Assembly: GCA_003480425.1 (NCBI GenBank)
Contig: QUJA01000030.1
Coordinates: 1-32,482, forward strand
Direction of reading: 5' to 3'
DNA length: 32,482 nt
Source: Firmicutes bacterium AM31-12AC
GTDB lineage: Bacteria > Bacillota > Clostridia > Lachnospirales > Lachnospiraceae
Shown here: piece after piece, positions 5,904 through 14,834 of the stretch
Layout: each line of letters begins with the position of its first letter
Numbering within the stretch: position 1 is the stretch's first letter
Program-made: the position numbers and the translations under genes
Notes under the pieces: model-generated
What the model saw: only the letters and a program-made list of their open reading frames with translations
Told to the model about the DNA's origin: nothing
The model's database searches: none

Positions 5904-8900
5904 TTAAAGTCCCAATTTCTCTTCCAGTTCTTTCTTGATGTCATACGCACTGAACTGCATTGGGATTTCATAATCTTCCTCCGGGCTGTGCTGTGGATTC
6001 CATACCTGTGCGTAGAATGGATTCTCTTTCGCCATCTTCGGATATGCCCAAGAATTCTTCATACATTCCGGACACCAGTGACCACCGTGAAGAACTGCAT
6101 TGACAGACATTTTAAATTTATGTCCGAACGCACACTTCCACTCAACCGGTGTATAAATGTCTCCTGCATGGTCTTCTTCATAAGAACCGCCACGGAACTT
6201 GGCTGCCTTCTCGAGATCATTTACATCCAGATTCTCAATTCCCTTTTCTTCGTCATAACCATGAGCCAGCGGTCTTTCCGGTTCTTCTGCCGGATGATAG
6301 AGTTCAAATGGTTTTGCATTCTGTTTTTCTTCCAGAGAACCGAAGAATGCCTTGATCCAATCCATCTCCATGTTTTCTTCCATCCAGATAGTTCCTGTCT
6401 TCTTCGCTGCAATTTCTTTATTATGTACATGCATTGCTTCAGCTGTCGGCATCATGGCTGCGATCATTGGATTTGCCATCATTCTTTCCATCTCATTCTT
6501 AACAGCACCCCAGTAAATTTTAGCCGGAATCTGACGGAAATGAAGCTGCTCTTCCAGTTTGTCAGCATCCAGATAATACTGTCCGTGGAAGTTAAATCTT
6601 GCCACATCCTGTGGATCATAAACATCTTCATATTTAATTCCCATTGGTTCCAGTGAAAGTCCTGCCATCTCCCAGGTTGCCAGACGGTAATCCTTACCTG
6701 AACTTAAATTGTATGCTTTACGCCAGAAGCTTTCATCAACCCAATCTTCACAAAGGTTCGCCATACAAATACCAGAATCAAGTGCTGTACTCCATTCCAG
6801 TACGTTATTTGCCGGCTGATGGAATACGATTGGCTCCTCTCCAGCGCCCTCTGCACTTGGATGCTGTCCTGTCTGACGGATGGATACCCAGTATTTCAGT
6901 CCACTTTCAAAGACTGCTGCCTCTGAAAATACTTTTGATACTGCATAGTAATCATGGATAGACGGGTTCATTGGGTCTCCGATTCGTCCAAACTGTACCG
7001 GTTCAAGTCTGCTTCCTGTCATTGCAACTGTTCCGACATATGCGAAATGTACTTTATCTGGATCTGGCTGTTCTTTGATTGCCTTGATGATATTTAATGT
7101 AGAACCGATATTTGTATACAATGTCTTCTCCGGATATTTATCAGCTGCAGGAGATACCATTGCACCGATATGGAGTACATAATCAGATCCATCTACACAT
7201 TTCTTGATTGTATCGTAATCTGCCATATCTCCCCAGACAACTTCCAGTGACGGACACATATATTTCTTCAGAAGCTGACGGTTTTTCTCTGATGGCCTTG
7301 CAAGGATTCTTGTCTTGAAACGATTGTTTCTGGATAAGAGCTGCTTCATTGTCTCCTGTCCCATTGTTCCTGTTGCACCTGTAATAAATACGACCTTTTT
7401 CGGTTTGCTTACATATTTATGTTCTTCCTCTTTATCAAAGTTAAGTGCCGCGTCAAATGCTTCTCTTACTGCGTTAAGTGCACGTCTTGCCATTCCTGCA
7501 TCACCAATCTCATAGTAACCGATTTCAAGATCATTACACATTTTTTCTAATGCGCTTCCGTCACGTTTTCTTGCTCCGACAGCCATCACTGCGTAATCAC
7601 ATGGGAATTCAACTTTTTCTCCATCTTTTTCACCAATAACCTTGCCGTCCTGGATCTCTGTTACTTTCACTTCTGTTACCGGAGTGATTCCATCCTGATA
7701 GACCTGCTCTGTCACACAGATTTTTCTTGTGCTTCCCATATCTGCACAGAATTCTTTCATCATCTCAAGAACTGTAACCTTAGCACCTTTTTCTGAAAGA
7801 TACTCTGCAACTTCCATGCCGACCATTCCGCCGCCGATGACTACAACATTTCCTTCTGCCTTTGCTTCGCCGTCAAGAACTGCATGAGAATCTACAACAA
7901 ATGCTTTATCATTTCCCGGAATTGGAGGCACGATCGGTGCTGCACCGATTGCATTGATAAATGTATGTGGTTTGATCTCTGCAATCATTTCCGGAGTTAC
8001 CTTTGTATTCATACGAATGTCAACACCAAGGCGTTTTGCTTTCTCTGCCATAGACAGAACTGCTGCTTTCATCTCTGCTTTTCTCGGAGCCTCTCCTGCT
8101 GTCAGGAACTGTCCTCCTAGTGTGTCTGTTGCCTCACAAAGAATCGGGTTATGTCCTCTCTTCTTCAAAATAATAGCAGCTTCAAGTCCACCGATTCCAC
8201 CACCGGCGATCAAAACTGTCTCTGGCTTTTCTGCCGGAATGAGTTCACATTCTTTCTCTCTTCCGACTGCCGGGTTACGAAGGCAAGTGATGCATGGAGA
8301 ATCTTTGCTCTCAAATCCATCATAGCATCCCTGATTACATCCAACACAGTAGTCGATTTCTTCTGTATTTCCAGCTTCTGCCTTGTTACAGAAATCAGGA
8401 TCTACAAGCTGTCCACGTCCAATCACAACCATATCTACCTTATCATCTTCCAGAATCTGTTCTGCAAGCTGTGGTGTGTTGATTCTTCCGACACCGATTG
8501 TCAACATTCCTGTTTCTTTACGGATCTTTGCAGCATTGTCAATGTTAAATGCTCTTGGAATATCAATAGAAGGTACCTCGTATTTGAGACCTGCTGAAAG
8601 AATATTTCCTCTAGACACGTCAAGTGTATCAACTCCTGCTTCTTTTGTAAGTTTACAGAATTCAATTACTTCTTCGATAGTAAGTCCATTTTCCAGATAA
8701 TCATCATGTGCATCAATTCTCATAAACAGCGGCATATCTTCCGGCATGTTCTCGCGGATCGCACGGATACACTCCAGTGGGAATCTGCTTCTGTTTTCAA
8801 AGCTTCCGCCATACTCATCTGTTCTGTGGTTGATTCCACCCGAAAGGAAAGAATGAGGCAGATAGTTATGTGCACAATGGAATTCGATACAGTCAAATCC

Positions 8901-9365
8901 TGCTTCTGCTGCACGTTTTGCTGCTTTTCCGTAGCATGCTACAACTTCTTTAATCTGCTCTACTGTAATTCCAGGAAGTGTGATTCCAGGTCCCATCGGC
9001 ATATCACTGGCCATCAAAATTTGTGCTGTCTGATCCATTCCGACTGCCATACTTCCCTGCCACAGCTGGATACCTGCTTTACCCCCTTCTGCATGGATCG
9101 CATCTGTCAGTTTCTTAAGTCCCGGAACATACTCGTCCTCACTGATAGAAAGAAATCCTCTCGGTGCACTTGGTGTATGAACGGAACAGACTTCTACCAT
9201 ATTTAAACCGCATCCACCTTTGACACGTGCTACATGATAGTCGATCAGCTGATCTGTTACATAACTTGCTTTTCCTGCAAATTTTGTTCCCATAGCCGGG
9301 AGCATGACTCTGTTTTTCAGTTCCATTCCACGGATTGTGATTGGGCTGAATAATTTTTCAAACAT
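5904..9365 (-). CDS. Fused BaiCD/BaiH-type flavin/Fe-S ene-reductase, extended SDR and C-terminal zinc ribbon
   Basis: The 1153-residue protein is a three-part fusion. Residues 1-335 are an Old-Yellow-Enzyme TIM barrel (FSPITIRGMELKNRV, IEFHCAHNYLPHSFLS, RTDEYGGSFENR) followed by a 4Fe-4S cysteine cluster (Cys340, 343, 347 and 358 or 361). Residues 385-640 hold an FAD site (AGGGIGGLEA) and an NAD(P) site (VVVIGGGMVGMEVAEYL). This is the layout of BaiCD/BaiH and 2,4-dienoyl-CoA reductase, which reduce C=C bonds conjugated to a carbonyl. Residues 657-950 are an extended SDR (TGATGTMG, Tyr807-xxx-Lys811). Residues 1074-1103 look like a treble-clef zinc ribbon (Cys1078, His1082, Cys1098, Cys1101) resembling DUF4379. 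BaiCD-like proteins normally end near 640-670 residues. The ATG at 9365 has AAGGAG nine bases upstream; an upstream start lacks one. The gene faces a MerR regulator and is followed by the BaiA-like gene. Substrate unknown. Confidence 0.85.
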   Translation of the reverse strand: MFEKLFSPITIRGMELKNRVMLPAMGTKFAGKASYVTDQLIDYHVARVKGGCGLNMVEVCSVHTPSAPRGFLSISEDEYVPGLKKLTDAIHAEGGKAGIQLWQGSMAVGMDQTAQILMASDMPMGPGITLPGITVEQIKEVVACYGKAAKRAAEAGFDCIEFHCAHNYLPHSFLSGGINHRTDEYGGSFENRSRFPLECIRAIRENMPEDMPLFMRIDAHDDYLENGLTIEEVIEFCKLTKEAGVDTLDVSRGNILSAGLKYEVPSIDIPRAFNIDNAAKIRKETGMLTIGVGRINTPQLAEQILEDDKVDMVVIGRGQLVDPDFCNKAEAGNTEEIDYCVGCNQGCYDGFESKDSPCITCLRNPAVGREKECELIPAEKPETVLIAGGGIGGLEAAIILKKRGHNPILCEATDTLGGQFLTAGEAPRKAEMKAAVLSMAEKAKRLGVDIRMNTKVTPEMIAEIKPHTFINAIGAAPIVPPIPGNDKAFVVDSHAVLDGEAKAEGNVVVIGGGMVGMEVAEYLSEKGAKVTVLEMMKEFCADMGSTRKICVTEQVYQDGITPVTEVKVTEIQDGKVIGEKDGEKVEFPCDYAVMAVGARKRDGSALEKMCNDLEIGYYEIGDAGMARRALNAVREAFDAALNFDKEEEHKYVSKPKKVVFITGATGTMGQETMKQLLSRNNRFKTRILARPSEKNRQLLKKYMCPSLEVVWGDMADYDTIKKCVDGSDYVLHIGAMVSPAADKYPEKTLYTNIGSTLNIIKAIKEQPDPDKVHFAYVGTVAMTGSRLEPVQFGRIGDPMNPSIHDYYAVSKVFSEAAVFESGLKYWVSIRQTGQHPSAEGAGEEPIVFHQPANNVLEWSTALDSGICMANLCEDWVDESFWRKAYNLSSGKDYRLATWEMAGLSLEPMGIKYEDVYDPQDVARFNFHGQYYLDADKLEEQLHFRQIPAKIYWGAVKNEMERMMANPMIAAMMPTAEAMHVHNKEIAAKKTGTIWMEENMEMDWIKAFFGSLEEKQNAKPFELYHPAEEPERPLAHGYDEEKGIENLDVNDLEKAAKFRGGSYEEDHAGDIYTPVEWKCAFGHKFKMSVNAVLHGGHWCPECMKNSWAYPKMAKENPFYAQVWNPQHSPEEDYEIPMQFSAYDIKKELEEKLGL

Positions 9366-9479
9366 ATTGTTTTTCTCCTTTTCTGCTGGACTACTTCGTA
9401 CAGACCACACATAGATAAAAATTTTTTGCTCATACATTTCTATTGTAAGTCACATCTGTTCTGTCCGCCTCTTAACTCA

Positions 9480-9510
9480 ACTATACAATCTACAGTAAGT
9501 GGAAAGTCAA
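9480..9510 (-). promoter_or_regulatory. MerR-type promoter of the fused reductase (19-bp spacer)
   Basis: On the minus strand TTGACT (9510-9505) and TATAGT (9485-9480) are separated by 19 bases. This over-long spacing is the hallmark of promoters that MerR-family activators untwist, and the divergent gene encodes such a regulator. It leaves an untranslated leader of about 105 bases before the ATG at 9365, in which I see no clear riboswitch. I could not define a clean operator dyad in the spacer. Confidence 0.65.
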
Positions 9511-9626
9511 CGTTAAATAATTCACAAAACACCTCCTCTTTTTTCTGCATTTTCCTCTTTTCTTTGTTACTTTTTTCTATGTTTCCATGGTATTTTGTTC
9601 AGAAATAGCTTATAATAAGAGAAAAA

Positions 9627-10658
9627 GTGTATATCAGGTGTACGCTTTTAATTACAACGAATTTACAGAAAAGAACCATTTATTTCTATATCAAGGAGCA
9701 GTTGATCACACCGGCCACGACTCCCGAAAACGGTTATCATGATTTCTCAGAATCTGACGTTTCCCGTCTTCTGATCATCCGCAAACTACGGGATGCCGGA
9801 CTTCCCCTTGCTGATATCCGTGCTATTTTATCCAATCCAAGAACAGCTCCTTATTATCTTCATAAACAGATTCATCAGCTTCAGACGCTGCTGCTTACTA
9901 CAGAAGAAACAATGAAAAATCTGGATGAATTTTCGGCTTCACTTCCGGTCTGTCATTCCTTTGAGCAACTTTCTGAATGTCTGAAAGACATCGAACTCAA
10001 GCCGGATCTAAGCAGATACCATGCACAATACACTTCCCGGGATGCCAGCCGGATTGCCCAATATCTGTGGCAGTCTTTTCTTGACGCTCCAATGACAGAA
10101 TACCGTCAGTTTCTCTGGCAGAAAATCATGCAGTCCACATTGGAACATATTGATTCAGATTTGAAGATCATGACACATTATCTTCAGACCCTTTCCCCGG
10201 AACAATTAGATGCTGCCAATATAAACCAGTATCTTCGTAATCAGAAGATTATCGCACTCACCCCGGATGACTATCCTTCCTTTGTTGAAGAATTGAAAGA
10301 TTCTCTCACTTTATTTGCAACAGATGAAACACAAAAAAAGAAATGGAAGCTGCTATACCAGCCACTGATACATCCCTCCACTATTTTTGCTTTTTCAATC
10401 AGTTCATTGATGCTTGAATTTCATCCTGATTATAAAAAATATTATGAAAATATACACGGCTGCTGTATGCTATTAAAAGACTATCTTAACACGAAAGAAG
10501 GCGAGGATTTCAAAGTTCTTCTCACCTCTGCATTACAGGATTGTTGTGATTTTGAAGGCAGCAGTTATGGGGAATTGGAAGTAGCTGCCTTCTTTCATAA
10601 AAGCGTGTATAATGCAATGTCTGTGGCAGAGATTGAAGAATTCCTTTCTTTCATTTAG
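9627..10658 (+). CDS. MerR-family transcriptional regulator with large effector domain
   Basis: The 343-residue protein starts with a MerR winged helix-turn-helix: LQKRTIYFYIKEQLI (14-28), a wing with NGYHDFSESDV and RLLIIRKLRDAGLPLADIRAIL (48-69). The remaining 270 residues are mostly helical and of no family I recognise; most MerR proteins are 130-280 residues, so the sensor part is unusually long. The GTG at 9627 is the most upstream start that keeps the first helix, but it has only a weak AAGAGA before it, and a TATAAT at 9611-9616 would make the leader very short, so the exact start is uncertain. It is transcribed away from the fused reductase and probably senses that enzyme's substrate. 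Confidence 0.8.
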   Translation: MYIRCTLLITTNLQKRTIYFYIKEQLITPATTPENGYHDFSESDVSRLLIIRKLRDAGLPLADIRAILSNPRTAPYYLHKQIHQLQTLLLTTEETMKNLDEFSASLPVCHSFEQLSECLKDIELKPDLSRYHAQYTSRDASRIAQYLWQSFLDAPMTEYRQFLWQKIMQSTLEHIDSDLKIMTHYLQTLSPEQLDAANINQYLRNQKIIALTPDDYPSFVEELKDSLTLFATDETQKKKWKLLYQPLIHPSTIFAFSISSLMLEFHPDYKKYYENIHGCCMLLKDYLNTKEGEDFKVLLTSALQDCCDFEGSSYGELEVAAFFHKSVYNAMSVAEIEEFLSFI

Positions 10659-10668
10659 TCCGGGCACT

Positions 10669-10698
10669 GAAAAGACGAGGATATCTCCCCGCCTTTTC
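10669..10698. terminator. Terminator between convergent genes
   Basis: GAAAAG-A-CG-A-GG pairs with CC-C-CG-C-CTTTTC (two mismatches) around an ATATCT loop, between the MerR stop (10658) and the GH43 stop (10702). A-rich and T-rich arms would let it serve both directions. Confidence 0.55.
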
Positions 10699-10701
10699 CT
10701 G

Positions 10702-11790
10702 CTATTTAGCTAAATATTCAACTATCTCCTCTTCCATATATGGTCTCCACTCCTCTTTCCACTCAATCGTCGGATACTCTCCATCCAGATTCAGTGGCAG
10801 CCAGACATAGTCTGCAATAGAAGTATTCGCATTTCCAAGAAATGGGGCATCCATTGCAACTTTATAGTCTGCTTCTGTTGGGTGGATTTCTGAATTATAC
10901 TGGAAAGTAATCACACGTTCCAGACTTTCATATTTTGCTTTCGTTACCACGTATTCCGGTACCCAGCGGTCTGCCATCACAAGATACAGATCTTCTCGTT
11001 CAGGATCATGGAACACATAAGAGATCTGGCTATTGAACGACGCACTACTCGAATCATCCCTATGCGGATTTCCCAATACCTCATAGGGACCAAGCGGAGT
11101 ATCACTTACCGCGATCTCGCTTGGATTTGGTATATATCCGATCATTCCACTGGTAAAGAGATAATGTTTCTCTTTATACACAAAGTGTGTACATCCTTCT
11201 CTTGTATATGGTGGTTTCAGACCTGTAAACATATCCAGATGCTCTCCCTGTACATCCAGAAAATCTTCTGTCAGCCCTGTTGAAATCACGCCTGCATGAT
11301 CGTGTTCAAAATACAAGTATCCATTTCCATTCTCATCCTGCCACAAATCAAAGTCTCCCACTGACGTATCAAACGGATGAAAATGATCTTTCTCCATCTT
11401 ATATGGTCCAAGCAGATTTTCTGAAGTCATAATAAGAAAATATCCATCTTCCTCGCTCAGCTTGACCCAGCAGACATATTTCTGCGTTTTCTTATTATAC
11501 AGAATATGTGGACGGTCTACATGTTTTGATGGGTGAAGACTGGATCCCTTATCTTCTATATCCGGTTGGATTACCAGACCTTCATCCTTCCAGTTGACCA
11601 GATCTTTGGAAGAATAAAAACGGATTCCCCAGGTCCAGATTTCATCTTTCCCGGTTGTGAACTCTTTATTCTCTCCATACCAATAGTAAGTTCCGTTCTC
11701 ATAGATCATTCCGGCTCCATGTGCCTAAATCCGCTTTCCTTCTGTGTCCAGCATTATTTCTCCTGGATAAATCATTTTCTTTTCACTCAT
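10702..11790 (-). pseudogene. GH43 glycosidase (exo-beta-1,3-galactanase-like) interrupted by an amber codon
   Basis: From the ATG at 11790 the frame reads MSEKKMIYPGEIMLDTEGKRI, then TAG (11725-11727), then AHGAGMIYENGTYYWYGENKEF and about 335 further in-frame residues. Related proteins have an ordinary residue, usually Q, in the '(R)IxAHGxG' motif, so one C-to-T change (CAG to TAG) at codon 22 explains the break. The body is a five-bladed GH43-like domain (DRPHILYNKKTQKY, SVGDFDLWQDENGNGYLY, PYTREGCTHFVY) most like the galactan-1,3-beta-galactosidase subfamily. The conserved N-terminal active-site strand lies across the stop, so a restart at the downstream ATG (11709) would probably be inactive. 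It is 65 bases downstream of the GH78 gene in the same unit. There is no signal peptide. Confidence 0.7.
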
Positions 11791-11855
11791 TTTCAATACC
11801 ATTTTTCATGCTGTCAGATACATTCTGTTCCTAACGGCAGCATTCCCTTTCCATC

Positions 11856-14636
11856 TTATTCTTTTATGCCTGAATCTAATCCTGCTTTTACTTCAAACCA
11901 TCCATTTCCAAGTTCTTTTTCTGTTCCATCTGGCAGCTTTAAGCATGCGGATGTATTTGCCGGAATCCGTCCGGAAATCTTTACTTGATTTTTATTCTTT
12001 TCCCATCTTAACTCAATGTTTCCATTTACACTGTGATAGGTTCCTTCTGCCCACTTAAACGGACAGTCATACTCCGGTGCGATCAGGATCTTATCATACC
12101 CAATTCCTGTATTCTGAATACCAAGAACTTTCCGGTATAGGAAATCTCCGACACAGCCAAACGCATAATGATTGAAGGAACAACCTGCCAGTTTCCCGTC
12201 CGGTCTTACTGCATCCCAGTTTTCCCAGACTGTTGTTGCCCCCTGTTCTACTTCATAGAGCCAGGACGGGCACTGCTTCTGAAGCAATACTTTCCATGCA
12301 GTATCTGCATAGCCATACTGACATAAGATATCAAGAATATGTGGGGTAGCCATAAAACCGGTATCCAATCTGAATCCGTTCTTTACTACAAGTTCATTCA
12401 GTCTTTCCGCAAGAAGTGGTTCTTTCTCCGGTGACACCATATGATGTCTCAATGCCAGAATATAATTTCCCTGCATCTCCTGCCCAAGCTTTCCATCCTC
12501 TGATACATATTCTTCTTCGAACGCCTGACGGACTCTGTTTGCATAAGCACAGTATTTCTCTGCATTCTCCATATTTCCAACTAATTCAGAAATTTCCGAA
12601 AACATATCTGCATCTGCTGCCAGCAGACTGCTTCCAACATAATTCATTGTAAGAAATGCTGAAGCCGGTCCATCGGTAAATCCCTCTTCATTCACAACAC
12701 TTGGAATAATCCAGTCTCCAAAATGAAATCCTGTATTGATCAGATAACGCTGGTTTTCAAGACTTCTTTCATCACAATTCTGTTCTGTCTGTGATCCCCC
12801 ATAAGGAACTGCTTCACTTGGCAGTTCATGTGCAGCACGCTCCATGGACTGCATCCATTCCTCCATCGCCTCGTAATTTGCCTGAAGAACTTCTTTGTCT
12901 CCGTAGAGCTGGTACAACTGAAGTGGCAGTGTCAGTATGACATCCCCCCAGCCAAGAGAACCTGTATCCCCCTGCTGTACATAATTTCTGATCTGTGGTA
13001 CTGTTCCCAGCACATATCCATTTTCCAGCTGATCCAGGCGAATACTGCGGAGCCAGTCTTCGTAAAAGGCTGTCATATTCTGATTATACAATGCTGTTGC
13101 CCCATAGACCACTACATCTCCTGTCCATCCTGCTTTTTCTCTTGTCGGACAATCTGTCGGAATCGTAATGTTATTCGAACGCTGGCTCCAGTAAATATTA
13201 CTCTGCAGCTGATTGATCTGCTCATCCGAGCATTGGAAATTTCCTGTTACTTCATTTTCTGTACTGATTGCAAGAGCTGTGAAATCTTCTTTCTTCCAAT
13301 CTGCTCCACCAGTCACGCGCACATAGCGGAATCCATGATATGTAAAATGTGGCTCAAAAATTTCTTCCCGCTTCTCTCCGCAAATATAAATATCCTCTTG
13401 TGCCCTGCTTGTTCCGGCAAAAACATAGAAGAAGTTCCCCTGACCGTCAAGCATTTCTCCATGTTCGAATTTCACTTCTGTGCCGATTTCTTCCTGAATC
13501 TTTACCCGGATGGTTCCTGCAAGGTTCTGTCCAAAATCAACCACTGTTTCGCCATTTGGTGTAACAAATACGCTCTGTGCAGGAACTTCTTCAAATACCT
13601 TTGCCAGTGGACTGATCTGCGCTTCCGGTATTGGATTTTCCATTGTATGTGTTCTCACCTGAAGCCACTTTTTATCATCATACTCTATCTCGGATGGCTC
13701 CCCGTCATATCTTCTTGCATCATAGGTTTCACCTAAGAATAAATCCGCACTTCGTACCGGTCCATCGAAGGAATATTTCCAGTTTTCATCGGAACAGATG
13801 ACTTGTTTTTTACCATTTTCATCTATCATCTCCAACTGTAGCAATGCTCCCGGAACTTCTCCATATTCACATCCGTGTCCAAGCGCAATCTTTCCTTTAT
13901 ACCATCCGTCCGCAACAGTCACAGAAATTGCATTTTCTCCGTTTTGTACCAATTCGTCCACATTGTAGACCTGATACTTCAACCTTCTGTCGTATGCTGT
14001 AAATCCTGGATTTAATCGGCTGTCCGTCACTGACTTTCCATTGATCTTCACTTCATAAATACCATGTGAGGTCACATACAGACGGGCTCGTTTCACTGGT
14101 TTGTCTGCCCGAAAAACACGGCGCATCTGTACTGCCGGATCATAAGGTTCCATCGGCAAAGCCTCCCAGATATCCTCTTCTGTTTTCATTGCACTCATAT
14201 CTCCGTGCATCATTGCTTCTGTAATCTTTTGCCACTCTTTTTTCGCTTCAAGCAGAGGATTCTGTGGTAATTGCGGCAATGGCTCCGGCTCCATCCACTT
14301 TGCTTTCCAGTCAGAATGATCAAAAAATGCAGTTTCAAAATAATTCTCTCCACTTTGAAGCATTTCCCCTGTATTTGTCCACACAGTAATCTGATAATGA
14401 TATACGGATGTTGATTTTAACTTTTCTCCCTGATAAGAAATATCTGTAGTATCAGAGGTCTCCTGAACACCACTATCCCATACAATTACATTCTCTTCAT
14501 TTCTGACAATCATTTGCCAGGCTTTCTGAAAAACATTGTTTTTTTCTGCAACAATCTCCCATGAAAATCTTGGGTGTTGACAATCAATCGAAATCGAATT
14601 TTTTACAAATTCACAAGTTATATTCTGAATAAACAT
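11856..14636 (-). CDS. GH78 alpha-L-rhamnosidase (first copy), cytoplasmic
   Basis: The 926-residue protein has the full GH78 layout: N-terminal beta-sandwich domains (HPRFSWEI at 21-28, RARLYVTSHGIYEVKING near 183-200, VVDFGQNLAG near 365-374), an (alpha/alpha)6 barrel, and a C-terminal beta-sandwich. The catalytic motif DCPTREKAGWTGD carries Asp495, Glu500 and Asp507, matching the essential acidic residues of characterised GH78 enzymes, and GATTVWE supplies Glu805. It would hydrolyse terminal alpha-L-rhamnose from small glycosides or oligosaccharides. No signal peptide is present, so it acts after uptake. GGGAGG stands before the ATG. Its promoter region holds a pair of AraC-type boxes, and the divergent gene encodes the AraC regulator. 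It lacks the helical tail of the second GH78 at 24392-27136. Confidence 0.9.
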   Translation of the reverse strand: MFIQNITCEFVKNSISIDCQHPRFSWEIVAEKNNVFQKAWQMIVRNEENVIVWDSGVQETSDTTDISYQGEKLKSTSVYHYQITVWTNTGEMLQSGENYFETAFFDHSDWKAKWMEPEPLPQLPQNPLLEAKKEWQKITEAMMHGDMSAMKTEEDIWEALPMEPYDPAVQMRRVFRADKPVKRARLYVTSHGIYEVKINGKSVTDSRLNPGFTAYDRRLKYQVYNVDELVQNGENAISVTVADGWYKGKIALGHGCEYGEVPGALLQLEMIDENGKKQVICSDENWKYSFDGPVRSADLFLGETYDARRYDGEPSEIEYDDKKWLQVRTHTMENPIPEAQISPLAKVFEEVPAQSVFVTPNGETVVDFGQNLAGTIRVKIQEEIGTEVKFEHGEMLDGQGNFFYVFAGTSRAQEDIYICGEKREEIFEPHFTYHGFRYVRVTGGADWKKEDFTALAISTENEVTGNFQCSDEQINQLQSNIYWSQRSNNITIPTDCPTREKAGWTGDVVVYGATALYNQNMTAFYEDWLRSIRLDQLENGYVLGTVPQIRNYVQQGDTGSLGWGDVILTLPLQLYQLYGDKEVLQANYEAMEEWMQSMERAAHELPSEAVPYGGSQTEQNCDERSLENQRYLINTGFHFGDWIIPSVVNEEGFTDGPASAFLTMNYVGSSLLAADADMFSEISELVGNMENAEKYCAYANRVRQAFEEEYVSEDGKLGQEMQGNYILALRHHMVSPEKEPLLAERLNELVVKNGFRLDTGFMATPHILDILCQYGYADTAWKVLLQKQCPSWLYEVEQGATTVWENWDAVRPDGKLAGCSFNHYAFGCVGDFLYRKVLGIQNTGIGYDKILIAPEYDCPFKWAEGTYHSVNGNIELRWEKNKNQVKISGRIPANTSACLKLPDGTEKELGNGWFEVKAGLDSGIKE

Positions 14637-14736
14637 AAATTTCCTCCCACTTATTCTCTAAAATCATATAAATTACTCTGGTTACTATAAATATCAGCTT
14701 ACCATGAGTATAAAATATCATACGTCCAGCTATTGA

Positions 14737-14770
14737 TTATTGTAATATTAGTTCAATTATTGTAAAATCA
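14737..14770 (-). promoter_or_regulatory. Tandem AraC-type operator, site 1 (GH78 / araC divergent region)
   Basis: On the minus strand two TTACAATA boxes occur 20 bp apart (plus-strand TATTGTAA at 14738 and 14758). A candidate -10 region GATATTTTATA follows about 18 bases downstream of the second box, toward the GH78 gene. Equal boxes with the same period lie at 17497-17530 and 21782-21812. Bases 14637-14834 otherwise hold only this divergent promoter region. Confidence 0.65.
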
Positions 14771-14834
14771 TATATGTTGGATATTTCAGTATTTAAATTC
14801 CTTTTACATCAAATTCATTTTTCGGAGGTTATTT

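Noticed and set aside
9366..9437. 24-residue N-terminal extension of the fused reductase
   Set aside because: It has no ribosome site, and MFEKLFSPI at 9365 is the normal start of BaiCD/OYE proteins with AAGGAG nine bases upstream.
9366..9473. Riboswitch in the leader of the fused reductase
   Set aside because: About 105 bases with no conserved riboswitch core or terminator/antiterminator pair that I can recognise.
9440..9550. 36-residue minus-strand frame starting with ATG after AAGAGGA, upstream of the fusion gene
   Set aside because: It spans the predicted MerR-type promoter (-35 and -10), so it would lie mostly upstream of the transcription start; no family is recognisable.
11725..11727. 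Amber codon as a programmed pyrrolysine site
   Set aside because: The motif position is not a known pyrrolysine site and no pyl genes or downstream element are visible; simple nonsense mutation or error is more likely.
12828..13736. 302-residue plus-strand frame inside the GH78 gene
   Set aside because: Cysteine/histidine/phenylalanine-rich shadow of the antisense strand of a clear GH78; no ribosome site or family motif.
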